Origin: an uncultured Granulosicoccaceae bacterium
Lineage (GTDB): Bacteria; Pseudomonadota; Gammaproteobacteria; Granulosicoccales; Granulosicoccaceae
NCBI GenBank assembly: GCA_937958675.1
Contig: CALGND010000048.1
Location: forward strand, 1 to 50,070
DNA length: 50,070 nt
Reading direction: 5' to 3'
Numbering within the stretch: the stretch's first letter is position 1; each line of letters opens with the position of its first letter. Positions 38,592 through 47,643 of this stretch are shown here, one piece after another. The position numbers and the translations under genes were made by a program. The notes under the pieces are model-generated. The model made no database searches. It had not been told where the DNA came from and saw only the letters and a program-made list of their open reading frames with translations.

Positions 38592-41264
38592 ATGGCAAAT
38601 GAAGAACAAGGCGTGGGCCAGCTGAGCTGGGTTGATGAAGTGCAAGCCGGTGCAGTGTTGGTAACTGTTAATCAGCGATTGGCGCGCGAATACATGCATC
38701 GCTATAGCCAATCTCAGCAACAAGAGGGCCATACTGTTTGGGCTACCCCTTCTATATTGCCGTGGCGAACATGGCTGTCTTCGCAACTTGACCATCTATC
38801 GATCAGTGGCAAGTCGCAACGAGTATTGATACCTGCTGTAGTGCAACAACAGCTGTGGCGCGAGATTGTCGAAAATGACAAGCCCACACAGAAATTACTT
38901 GATGAGCAGGGTGCCGCGCGACAAGCGATGGAGGCCTGGAACACAGCGCACGCATGGAATTGCATGCCAAATGTAAAAGACACGCATCTATCAGCAGATC
39001 AATTCGCTTTTGAGCGATGGAGTCGTGCCTACAGCGAACGTTGTGAGGCGTCGCAATTTATTGACGAGGCGTCGCTGCCTGCTTATCTTTGTACGCTAAT
39101 AAAACAGGACCCAACGCTGATCGCCTTGCCTGGCAAAGTGCTGATGGCAGGTTTTTTAGAAAATACACCACAGCAAGTCAGTTGGGTCGATTGCATGGAA
39201 GAACAGGGTTGCAAAGTTGTTCCCGTTAACCCAAGCCACATGGCTAAAGCAAGCGCCGTTGCTTATATGGATGATGACGCGGAGCTCTTAGGTGTGGCTC
39301 GAGCGGCCCGTGAGGCGCTTGAGGCAAACCCTGCTCAAAAGTTAGGCGTGGTAATACCTAATTTGCAGCAGCGTCGTGCGGCGTGCCTGCGCTTGTTTGA
39401 TCAGCATTTTTTTCCTTCCCAGAGCCCACTACAAATCGAAGGATTGGGCAGGCCGTATGATATTTCACTAGGCACACCTATCGATGAGCAGCCAATAGTT
39501 AAGGCTGCGTTATTGGTACTGCAATTAAAGTTTGGGGTGTTGCGCGAATCCAGTATTGCCGAACTGGTGCTCAGCCCCTATGTTGGCAATGCCGAGAGTG
39601 AATCGCGTGAGCGTGAGAAATTGGATCGCCACTTACGCCAAAAACGCGTGGAACAAGTCGGCCTAATTGGCTTAATAAAAGAAACACAAAAAGGCGCTAG
39701 CAAGTTTCGCAAAGCCTTAGTAAAAATATCAGAAATTGATACTGCTAAAGCGCGTGGCTGCGCTGCGTGGTCGGCATTGTTTGGTCAGATTTTAGATAGC
39801 TCGGGATGGCCGGGTAAAGGCATTAACAGTGCCGAGTACCAGGCCGTGCAATCATGGAAGCGCTGCATGGATGATTTGCAGTTATTAGATAATGGTCAGC
39901 CGTTATCTGCTAACAAAGCGATGGTTTTGTTGCGTGAGCTATTACGCGATCGCCTGTTTCAACTGGAAACCCCTGCTTGCCCAATACAAATCATGGGGCG
40001 CTTGGAAAGCCATGGAATTGAATTCGATAAGCTCTGGGTGTGTGGCATGGATGCGAGTCAATGGCCAGCCCCAGCATCTCCCACACCGTTCTTGCCTATT
40101 AGCCTGCAAAAAGAAGCAGGTGTGCCCCAGGCTGATGCAGACACGCGTTTACAGTTAGCATTGCAAGAAGTCGCGTTATGGCATAACAGCACACCAGAGC
40201 TTGTTTTTAGTTTTAGTAAAACTCGTGATGGTGCGCAGATTATTCCGGCAGCTGTTGTGTCCTCTGGTATTCAAGCCAATGAATCGCTGCAATCGATGCA
40301 GATAAGCGACGCTGACTCTACAACCTTAAGCGATCCTGCTACTCAGATAAGTAATGTAGCCACGCTTGAAAGTATCGAAGATACCCACGGTACAGAGCTG
40401 CCTGAGGGAAGCGCAGTAAGGGGAGGTGCCCGCTTGCTTGAGAACCAATCTGACTGTCCGTTTCGAGCGTTTGCCCTGCATCGCTTGAACATCAGACCAT
40501 TGGAAGAGGCCGGCCTTGGATTGGATGCTCGCCAACACGGGACGTTGTTGCATTTAGCCTTAGAGCTTTTCTGGACCAAAATAAAAACATCTGAAGCCTT
40601 GTTAGCGCTTGACGAGGCGCAACTTCACTTAGAGATTGATGAAGCAACAAAGAAAGCATTAGATGAACTAGAGCTAAGTAAAGCGTTGCGTTCACTTGAG
40701 CACAGGCGTTTACATCGGCTGCTCTTAGAATGGATTGAACAGCAAGAAAAACCCCGGTCCGTACCGTTTGAAGCGATTGAATTTGAAACGAGAAGAGAGG
40801 TTCATCAAAACGGTATTGTGCTAACGCTGTTAGTTGACCGCATTGATCGTTTGGAAACGGGCGAAAAACTAGTTATTGATTACAAAACAGGTACCCATAA
40901 CCGAACCAAAGATTGGGAAGAAGAGAGAATCAAAAGTCCGCAGCTCCCACTTTACGCCCTAACCGATGATGAAATCCAAGGGGTGACGTTCGCGCAGGTT
41001 GCCAGGCATAAGTACAAATTTCTTGGCGTTGGAGCGGATAGGTTTGTACCGAACATGACAGCAAGCGAGGATTGGGGCGCTACGGTTAGCGATTGGCGTG
41101 CTCGCATCGATGCAATTGCATTGGAGGTAAGGCAGGGTGTTGCCACTATTACACCCACAAAAAATGCTTGTCAGTTTTGCGAAGTGTCGCCATTGTGTCG
41201 CATTGAAAAACTAGCTGTAGACGATTCAAGCGAATTATCAGCTGACACAGGAGCGTCGCGCTAA
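38592..41264 (+). CDS. AddB-like PD-(D/E)XK nuclease family protein (double-strand break repair)
   Basis: An 890-residue partner of the following helicase, resembling the family named probable DNA repair protein (TIGR03623). The N-terminal two thirds look like an inactive helicase of the AddB/RecC kind. The nuclease core is in the last 260 residues (QHGTLLHLALELFW, then VIDYKTG with Asp763 and Lys765). Four cysteines could hold a 4Fe-4S cluster as in AddB: Cys622 in NQSDCPF, and Cys860, Cys863, Cys869 in ACQFCEVSPLC. It overlaps the helicase gene by TAATG. The GAGG near the ATG is very close, so the start may be slightly off. Confidence 0.88.
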   Translation: MANEEQGVGQLSWVDEVQAGAVLVTVNQRLAREYMHRYSQSQQQEGHTVWATPSILPWRTWLSSQLDHLSISGKSQRVLIPAVVQQQLWREIVENDKPTQKLLDEQGAARQAMEAWNTAHAWNCMPNVKDTHLSADQFAFERWSRAYSERCEASQFIDEASLPAYLCTLIKQDPTLIALPGKVLMAGFLENTPQQVSWVDCMEEQGCKVVPVNPSHMAKASAVAYMDDDAELLGVARAAREALEANPAQKLGVVIPNLQQRRAACLRLFDQHFFPSQSPLQIEGLGRPYDISLGTPIDEQPIVKAALLVLQLKFGVLRESSIAELVLSPYVGNAESESREREKLDRHLRQKRVEQVGLIGLIKETQKGASKFRKALVKISEIDTAKARGCAAWSALFGQILDSSGWPGKGINSAEYQAVQSWKRCMDDLQLLDNGQPLSANKAMVLLRELLRDRLFQLETPACPIQIMGRLESHGIEFDKLWVCGMDASQWPAPASPTPFLPISLQKEAGVPQADADTRLQLALQEVALWHNSTPELVFSFSKTRDGAQIIPAAVVSSGIQANESLQSMQISDADSTTLSDPATQISNVATLESIEDTHGTELPEGSAVRGGARLLENQSDCPFRAFALHRLNIRPLEEAGLGLDARQHGTLLHLALELFWTKIKTSEALLALDEAQLHLEIDEATKKALDELELSKALRSLEHRRLHRLLLEWIEQQEKPRSVPFEAIEFETRREVHQNGIVLTLLVDRIDRLETGEKLVIDYKTGTHNRTKDWEEERIKSPQLPLYALTDDEIQGVTFAQVARHKYKFLGVGADRFVPNMTASEDWGATVSDWRARIDAIALEVRQGVATITPTKNACQFCEVSPLCRIEKLAVDDSSELSADTGASR

Positions 41265-44200
41265 TGGCTGCAATTCCTGAAGATGCAGCGATTCGCGCAC
41301 AAGCGCTGCAAACTGATCAATCGTTTATTGTTCAAGCGCCCGCTGGTTCCGGTAAAACCGAGCTTCTAACACGCCGTGTGCTGTCGTTGTTGGCGATCGT
41401 TGAAAAGCCTGAAGAAGTACTGGCGATAACATTTACCCGTAAAGCTGCCGTCGAAATGCAAACCCGTGTGTTTGAGGCTTTGCAATTGGCTGCAGACAAA
41501 ACCCCGCCCGTAGATACTTATCAAGCAGAAGGTATAGCTTTGGCTAAAGCTGTGCTAGAGCGCGACCAGCAGCTAGGTTGGGAGCTGTTATCAAACCCGC
41601 AGCGGCTGAATTTACGCACTATTGATTCCTTGGGTACGTCGCTGGCGCATAAGCTGCCTATTGTGTCAAAACTTGGCGCGCCTTCATCGGTAGTGGATGA
41701 TGCCAGCGCCTTGTATCGAGAGGCAGCGGCTAATTTTCTTAACAAAAATATCGAAAAATTTGATCTCGTGTTGCTGCATTTAGGCAACAAGATGGGCGAT
41801 GCAGAGCGCCTTCTTGCTGAGATGCTTGGTAAGCGTGACCAGTGGGATAGCTATGTTAGTAACGAATTAGGCATAGATACATTACGTGATGGTTTAGAGG
41901 CAGTCCTATTAGGTTTGGTCGAATCGCGCTTAGAGGCCTTGCAAGAAAGCGCTCCCGCTGGGTTTATTGAAAAGTTACTACCGCTGGTCAATTTTTCGCA
42001 AGAGATGAAAGCGTTGCTGTTTAATACTGGCGCTCCGGTATTATTTGAACAAGCGCCTGAGGCATCCGTTGATTTTCTTCCCGTGTGGCGAGTATTTGCT
42101 GATTGCCTGCTCACGTTGGAAGTCAAAACACCATCCGTTCGTAAACAAGTGACCCGAAAAACTGGTTTTCCTGTGAGCCCTGCGGATGCAAAAGTGGTTG
42201 GTTTGTCTAAAAAGGAACTTGAAGACCCCAAAAAACAAATGGTTGAGTTGTTAAAAACTCTCAGCGAGTATCCGACGTTTGTTGAGCTGATAAACGAAGT
42301 CAGAACATTACCCAACCCAGAGTACGATGATACTGATTGGGAGGTGATGGAGCAGTTAATCAATACATTGCCGCTATTGTTAGATGAGCTGGAAACAGTT
42401 TTCGCATCGGTGCATCAGGTTGATTTTACCGAAATAGCCATTCGCGCTAAAAAGGCAATGGGTGCCGAGGATGAGCCTACTGATTTGGCGCTGGCAATGG
42501 ATTTACGTATCAGCCATATACTGGTGGATGAGTTTCAAGATACATCGCAATCGCAGTTTTATTTATTTCGACAATTGGTAGCGGGTTGGCAGCCCGATGA
42601 CGGCAGAACGTTTTTTGCCGTGGGTGATCCGATGCAGTCGATATACCGATTTCGTAACGCCAATGTCACTCTCTTTGCGCGAGCGCAAAACCAAGGTATT
42701 GGCGCAACAGCACTGACGCCATTAGCCTTGACGGTTAATTTTCGATCGTCTCCCTCAGTGACTAATTGGATCAATCATGTGTTCGCTGACTTGTTTCCAG
42801 CAGAGGCAGATGATGTGACAGGTGCAACGGCCTATGCTCATTCAGTTGCGTTTAAAGAGATAGCAGGGTCGGTCACAATCCACCCTAACTTTAATAGCAG
42901 TGTCGAAGACGAAGCCAGTCAAGTGGCTCAATTAGTCAAAGCTGCGCTTGATTCAGACCCAATGCACAGCGTTGCGATATTGGTGCGCAGTCGTGCTCAA
43001 GCTACAGAGATATACCCTGCTTTGCAGCGGCAAGGTGTTCGTTACCAGGCTATTGAAATGGATAATCTTGGCGAAAAGCCGGTTGTTCGTGATCTGCTGT
43101 CATTAACACTTGCCCTGCGATACTCGCACGACCGACTTCATTGGCTAGCGGTCGTAAGAGCGCCTTGGTGCGGTTTAACCGCGGCTGACTTAAACGTGTT
43201 GATGGATGATAGTGGGCATGAGCCCGTTATAGAGTTGTTACAAAATAAGGATCGCATTAGTAATATGTCAGTGGACGGTGCTCAACGTGTGCAGGCGTTA
43301 TTGAAAGTGCTGCTGCCCGCTGTTCAACGTTCAGCGCGGTCGGCCATTATTCCTTGGGTTGAATCTAGTTGGCTAAAGCTGGGTGGCCCCGCGGTTTGCC
43401 GTGATCAAAGTGATCTTGATGCCAGTGAGCAATGCCTCAAAAAACTGCAAGAAATGGAAGCCCGCGGTTTGTTATGGCGGCTGGGTTCACTGCATGATGC
43501 GATGAAAAAGCTATACGCCTTGGGTGATGTTGGCGATGACAACCATGTGGTGCGTGTGCAAATCATGACTATGCACAAGGCAAAGGGTTTAGAGTTTGAT
43601 ACCGTCGTGATGCCAGCCTTGCATCGCCGGCCAAGAGGTGATGCTAAGCAACTGCTAAGCTGGTTTGAGAGTGATGCCCCCGATAGTTTTCAACTGCTAC
43701 TTGCACCGTTTAATGAAGTAAATAAAGACCCAGGCCCAATTTTAAAGTTAGTTAAGAGCGCTAATCAGCGCTGCGATGCGCAGGAGGTGATTCGCTTACT
43801 TTATGTCGCCTGTACTCGTGCGAAGCAACATCTGCATTTGCTCGGTACCGCCAGGCATTCAACCAAAGGCGAACTCAATAATCCTGCTAAAAGTTCATTG
43901 TTAGGTACACTGTGGCCGATTATCGAAAGTGAGTTTGTAAACGTGGACCCAGGCGCACCTCCAGTAGCTGAGGATGAGGTAGTTGACGTGCCGATTGTGG
44001 TGCCACGTTTGCAACGCCTTCCAGTTGATTGGCAAGTGCCGGTTTTGGATGTGTATCAAGGCGATGGTTTGCGGCCTGCAAGCAGCACGGAAGTCCCGTC
44101 AGTGGATTACCTATGGGCGAGTACAGCGGCGCGTGATATCGGTACAGTAGTGCATGCCCAACTGCAGCGATTGGCTATTGATCCATCAGCGCATGAACCC

Positions 44201-44704
44201 GAGCAACTAAAAGCATTATCTGAAATTGCTGCCTGTCAGTTACGCAGCTTAGGCATGCCTGAAGCTGGGCTTCAAAAGTCAACAGATAAAGTGATTCGCG
44301 CCATCAACAATACACTTGAAGATGATCGAGGGCAGTGGATCTTGGATCCCAACCACAAGCAAGCGATGTCTGAGTGGGCGCTGACTGCTATGACAGCTGA
44401 AGGCTTAAAAAGTGTGGTTATCGACAGAACCTTTATAGATGAAGATGGTGCCCGTTGGATTATAGACTTTAAAACGGGTGATCATTCCGGTGGTTCGCTG
44501 GATACTTTTTTAGATCAAGAGCAAGAGCGGTATAATGAGCAACTCAATGGTTATGCCGATATCCTGCGTTTAAGCGAAGATCGTCCGGTGAGGATGGGGC
44601 TCTATTTTCCTTTACTCAAAGCATTTCGTGAAATACCGCATGGCGTATCAAAATCACCATCGGTAGAAGCTCCGCTACAAACGGATATGTTTTCAAGCGA
44701 ATAG
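41264..44704 (+). CDS. AddA-like UvrD-family helicase/nuclease
   Basis: Predicted ATP-dependent DNA helicase and nuclease, 1146 residues. Helicase motif I is QAPAGSGKT (24-32), motif Ia VLAITFTRKAAVEMQ, motif II ILVDEFQDTSQSQF, motif III FFAVGDPMQSIYRFR, and motif V/VI TMHKAKGLEFD and RLLYVACTRAK. The C-terminal nuclease has WIIDFKTGD, a PD-(D/E)XK signature. With the preceding AddB-like protein it would resect double-strand breaks, replacing RecBCD or AddAB. An AGGAG lies about nine bases upstream of the ATG. Confidence 0.92.
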   Translation: MAAIPEDAAIRAQALQTDQSFIVQAPAGSGKTELLTRRVLSLLAIVEKPEEVLAITFTRKAAVEMQTRVFEALQLAADKTPPVDTYQAEGIALAKAVLERDQQLGWELLSNPQRLNLRTIDSLGTSLAHKLPIVSKLGAPSSVVDDASALYREAAANFLNKNIEKFDLVLLHLGNKMGDAERLLAEMLGKRDQWDSYVSNELGIDTLRDGLEAVLLGLVESRLEALQESAPAGFIEKLLPLVNFSQEMKALLFNTGAPVLFEQAPEASVDFLPVWRVFADCLLTLEVKTPSVRKQVTRKTGFPVSPADAKVVGLSKKELEDPKKQMVELLKTLSEYPTFVELINEVRTLPNPEYDDTDWEVMEQLINTLPLLLDELETVFASVHQVDFTEIAIRAKKAMGAEDEPTDLALAMDLRISHILVDEFQDTSQSQFYLFRQLVAGWQPDDGRTFFAVGDPMQSIYRFRNANVTLFARAQNQGIGATALTPLALTVNFRSSPSVTNWINHVFADLFPAEADDVTGATAYAHSVAFKEIAGSVTIHPNFNSSVEDEASQVAQLVKAALDSDPMHSVAILVRSRAQATEIYPALQRQGVRYQAIEMDNLGEKPVVRDLLSLTLALRYSHDRLHWLAVVRAPWCGLTAADLNVLMDDSGHEPVIELLQNKDRISNMSVDGAQRVQALLKVLLPAVQRSARSAIIPWVESSWLKLGGPAVCRDQSDLDASEQCLKKLQEMEARGLLWRLGSLHDAMKKLYALGDVGDDNHVVRVQIMTMHKAKGLEFDTVVMPALHRRPRGDAKQLLSWFESDAPDSFQLLLAPFNEVNKDPGPILKLVKSANQRCDAQEVIRLLYVACTRAKQHLHLLGTARHSTKGELNNPAKSSLLGTLWPIIESEFVNVDPGAPPVAEDEVVDVPIVVPRLQRLPVDWQVPVLDVYQGDGLRPASSTEVPSVDYLWASTAARDIGTVVHAQLQRLAIDPSAHEPEQLKALSEIAACQLRSLGMPEAGLQKSTDKVIRAINNTLEDDRGQWILDPNHKQAMSEWALTAMTAEGLKSVVIDRTFIDEDGARWIIDFKTGDHSGGSLDTFLDQEQERYNEQLNGYADILRLSEDRPVRMGLYFPLLKAFREIPHGVSKSPSVEAPLQTDMFSSE

Positions 44705-44778
44705 TTAAACTATTAAGCTATTTGTGGATGTATTTAGCCGATGTGTTTTAGCGAATATGTTTAATAGGTGAAAATGAG

Positions 44779-45447
44779 ATGGAAAGCACTTTCTGGCACT
44801 CGCGCTGGCAAGAAAATAAAATCGGTTTTCATCAGTCGAAAATTAATTCTCGACTGAAGTCTTTGTGGCCGACATTGCAGCTGCCAAAGGGCGCCGAAGT
44901 GTTTGTGCCTCTATGCGGTAAAACACTGGATATGCTTTGGTTGCATGAGCAGGGCTTTAAAGTGCTGGGTGTGGAGCTGAGTGAAATTGCAGCAGCGGCG
45001 TTTTTTGACGAAAACAAACTGTCGTATGAGATCAACCATTCAGGTAGTTTACAACTGTTTACAGGTACCGATTCGGCTGCCGGAATCCGCATTTTAGCCG
45101 GTGATATGTTTGCGATGGAGCCAGACCAAACTGTAGGTGTTTCAGCAGTTTATGACCGTGCTTCACTGGTGGCAATGCCACCTGAGATGCGGCAGCAATA
45201 TGTTGATAAACTGGCGGTATTGCTGCCTGCCGACACAACCGGCATGTTGATCAGCATGAATTACGACCCATCTAAGATGAAAGGTCCACCGTTTTCCGTG
45301 CCTGATGACGTTGTAAGAGCATTGCTTGAGCCGTACTACTCCGTGAGCCTGATGGAACACTCACAAGGCCCAGATCGACTGGGCAATTTGCAAGACCGCG
45401 GCCTCGATACAATGGAAGAACACGTGTATCGTATTACGAAGATTTAA
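44779..45447 (+). CDS. tpm: Thiopurine S-methyltransferase
   Basis: SAM-dependent methyltransferase of 222 residues. The bacterial TPMT opening (FWHSRWQENKIGFHQSKIN), the SAM site (VFVPLCGKTLDMLWL, GVELS) and AVYDRASLVAMPPEMRQQY are diagnostic. In other bacteria the enzyme methylates selenium and tellurium oxyanions, giving volatile products and tellurite resistance. A tiny lipoprotein gene begins 12 bases after its stop, and the TelA-type gene follows, so it may be the first gene of a stress operon. An AGGTGA lies upstream of the start. Confidence 0.95.
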   Translation: MESTFWHSRWQENKIGFHQSKINSRLKSLWPTLQLPKGAEVFVPLCGKTLDMLWLHEQGFKVLGVELSEIAAAAFFDENKLSYEINHSGSLQLFTGTDSAAGIRILAGDMFAMEPDQTVGVSAVYDRASLVAMPPEMRQQYVDKLAVLLPADTTGMLISMNYDPSKMKGPPFSVPDDVVRALLEPYYSVSLMEHSQGPDRLGNLQDRGLDTMEEHVYRITKI

Positions 45448-45458
45448 AAGGATTACTC

Positions 45459-45551
45459 ATGCCTATATTGGTACAACGAACAATCGGTTTTATTCTGCTA
45501 TTCGCCACTGTTGGCCTGCTCTCCCTACAAGCCTGCTCGAGTGCAATTTAA
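45459..45551 (+). CDS. Tiny lipoprotein (30 residues)
   Basis: A 93-base frame with an AAAGGA ribosome site six bases upstream (45446-45452). It encodes a basic start (MPILVQR), a hydrophobic core (TIGFILLFATVGLLSL) and a lipobox LQAC followed by only SSAI. After lipidation the mature peptide would be five residues. Its stop TAA overlaps the ATG of the XpaC-like gene (TAATG at 45549-45553), and it starts 12 bases after tpm, so it is embedded in the operon. It recalls entericidin-like small lipoproteins in size and form, without recognisable sequence identity. It may serve mainly for translational coupling, or as a membrane peptide. Confidence 0.75.
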   Translation: MPILVQRTIGFILLFATVGLLSLQACSSAI

Positions 45552-46402
45552 TGTCAGCTGTTAAGCGATATAACCCAGAAACTAGCCCTCGCAAAGTGCT
45601 GTGGAAAGGTATGTTGTTATATATCTTGCCAATACCGTTATTGCCTGCCGCCATCGGGGCGTTGATGGGAGGTGACATTGTGCAAGCCCTGGCATTGGCT
45701 GCAGGCTTCGCACTTGCAATGCTTGCGGCGGGGCTAATCCGTAAAGGCATACGCCTTGAAAGAGAAGGGCAGTTGCGTCGGTTTAAGCGGCGAGCCAGCA
45801 CTACGCCTTATCGAATGCTCGGCTCGTTTGCCTTGGCGATCGGTATGTTCTTGGTTGCCTGGTTAGGCATTTCTCATTCATATGGCATATTTGACAGCCT
45901 GCTTTACGGCTTGGCAGTAGTATTGGGTAGTTATCTCTACTACGGCTTTGATCCAGCCCGTAATGACCCAAAAGTCGCCACGGTAGGTATCACTACAGAG
46001 GAGCTGATCGAGCTGCTCGAAGAAGCTGATGGCCGAATCGACGCCATAGAAACGGCAGGTAAAGATATTCGTAACGCAGAATTTCGCCAGCGTTTGCGGC
46101 GCATTGCCACTGAGGCACGCGTTATACTAGACACCATCGAAGAAGACCCAACTGATGCCCGTCGGGCGCGTAAGTTTTTAAAGGTCTACCTAGATGGCGC
46201 GCAGCAAGTGACGGAAGGTTACGCAAGAGCCCATAAGAATGACGATAACCCCGAGTTAGAGGATAACTTTCGGCGCGTGCTAACAACAATAGAAACGGTT
46301 ATTGGCGAGCAACAAGCTAAGCTTCGCGAAAACAACGTTTCAGATCTCGACGTAACGATAGAAGTACTGCAAATGCAACTGGAGAAAGAAGGGGTAGTTT
46401 AA
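45551..46402 (+). CDS. XpaC-like membrane protein (5-bromo-4-chloroindolyl phosphate hydrolysis family)
   Basis: Inner-membrane protein of 283 residues. Two hydrophobic hairpins lie at about 19-55 and 86-133, followed by a cytoplasmic helical region with heptad character (EELIELLEEADGRIDAIETA, and DARRARKFLKVYLDGAQQVT). The helical domain resembles XpaC of Bacillus, whose gene is paired with a TelA family gene (yaaN); the same pairing is seen here. The historic phosphatase name reflects a phenotype, not a known enzyme site, and I see no catalytic motif. It follows the tiny lipoprotein by overlap. Confidence 0.8.
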   Translation: MSAVKRYNPETSPRKVLWKGMLLYILPIPLLPAAIGALMGGDIVQALALAAGFALAMLAAGLIRKGIRLEREGQLRRFKRRASTTPYRMLGSFALAIGMFLVAWLGISHSYGIFDSLLYGLAVVLGSYLYYGFDPARNDPKVATVGITTEELIELLEEADGRIDAIETAGKDIRNAEFRQRLRRIATEARVILDTIEEDPTDARRARKFLKVYLDGAQQVTEGYARAHKNDDNPELEDNFRRVLTTIETVIGEQQAKLRENNVSDLDVTIEVLQMQLEKEGVV

Positions 46403-46466
46403 CCTTTGGTTAAGCACAAGTTCTTTAAAGTATGCAATTTAAAACCGAACACACTAGGAGTGAACG

Positions 46467-47642
46467 ATGGCCGACACCAAAGTAGACGTAGCAACTGAAA
46501 TAGATATTTTGCCAGGCACTGAAATGCTGGCCGACGTCAAATACGAAATAGTGACTTACGAAGAAGCTGATGCAACGGAACGCACGCGCATCGATGAGCT
46601 TATGAAAGACATCAATTTATCGGACAGTAACTCAGTTATCTTTTTCGGTAGCAAGGCTCAACAAGAGCTCACTACTATTTCCGACAGCATGCTAGAAGGT
46701 GTTCGTAATAAGGATCTTGGTTCAGCCGGTAAGTCGCTGAATAGTATGGTTACAGTCTTACGCGGCTTTGAAGTAGCTGACTTTGATCCTAACAAGCCAC
46801 CAGGTTTTTTCGCGCGTTTGTGGCGTAAGTTGTTTGGTGGCATTACGCCGGTCGCGAAATTTATCCAACAGTATGAAGGTGTGCGCAAGCAGGTCGATGT
46901 AGTCACTGATGATCTAGAGTCCCACAAAACAACCTTACTGCGTGATATCAAATCACTTGATAAATTATACGATGCAAACTTGGAGTATTTTCATAATCTT
47001 GAGCTTTACATTGCTGCTGGTGAACAGAAGATCAAGCAGATTGAGCAAAACATGATTCCGGCCGCCGAGAAGGCTGCTGAAAATACCGACGAAGTGCTAG
47101 CTGCTCAGCAGCTTCGTGATATACGAAGTGTTCGTGACGATCTAGAGCGTCGCGTACATGATTTAAAGCTTACCCGTCAAGTGGCGATGCAAGGCTTGCC
47201 TAGCATACGCCTTATCCAAGAAAACGATAAAGGCCTTGTTAACAAAATCAACTCAACACTAGTTAATACCGTACCCTTGTGGCGTCAACAGCTTGCGCAA
47301 GCGGTCACTATTTTTCGCTCTGCAGAGGCGGCTAAGAGTGTAAAGGCTGCAAGTGATCTAACAAACGACCTACTTGAAAAGAACGCTGAAAATCTTCGCA
47401 CTGCAAACCGCACCGTTCGTGAAGAGCTGGAGCGTGGCGTGTTTGATGTCAATGCTGTGCGTAAGGCGAATGAAAACCTAATCGCTACTGTTGAAGAAAG
47501 CCTGCAAATTGCTGATGAAGGTAAGCGACGTCGTGCTGAAGCTGAAGTAGCGCTGCAAGAGATGGAAGCGGAGCTAAAAGCGTCGCTAAAATCTGCACAG
47601 GCAAAAGGCTCAACGGCTGTGCCGACGTCGGCGGAGGTTTAA
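46467..47642 (+). CDS. TelA/KlaA family toxic anion resistance protein
   Basis: Soluble, almost wholly helical protein of 391 residues belonging to the TelA family. Typical segments are INLSDSNSVIFFGSKAQQEL, SLNSMVTVLRGFEVADF, the central KFIQQYEGVRKQVDVVTDDL coiled coil and IRLIQENDKGLVNKINSTL with VNTVPLWRQQLAQ. The name comes from plasmid tellurite resistance; biochemical activity is unknown. A ribosome site (AGGAG) lies upstream of the ATG. It sits between the XpaC-like and SPFH genes, two bases from the latter. Confidence 0.93.
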   Translation: MADTKVDVATEIDILPGTEMLADVKYEIVTYEEADATERTRIDELMKDINLSDSNSVIFFGSKAQQELTTISDSMLEGVRNKDLGSAGKSLNSMVTVLRGFEVADFDPNKPPGFFARLWRKLFGGITPVAKFIQQYEGVRKQVDVVTDDLESHKTTLLRDIKSLDKLYDANLEYFHNLELYIAAGEQKIKQIEQNMIPAAEKAAENTDEVLAAQQLRDIRSVRDDLERRVHDLKLTRQVAMQGLPSIRLIQENDKGLVNKINSTLVNTVPLWRQQLAQAVTIFRSAEAAKSVKAASDLTNDLLEKNAENLRTANRTVREELERGVFDVNAVRKANENLIATVEESLQIADEGKRRRAEAEVALQEMEAELKASLKSAQAKGSTAVPTSAEV

Positions 47643-47643
47643 G

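Noticed and set aside
41851..42363. Minus-strand frame of 170 codons inside the AddA-like gene
   Set aside because: Low-complexity Ser/Thr/Asn composition and fully inside a clear helicase gene, so a shadow.
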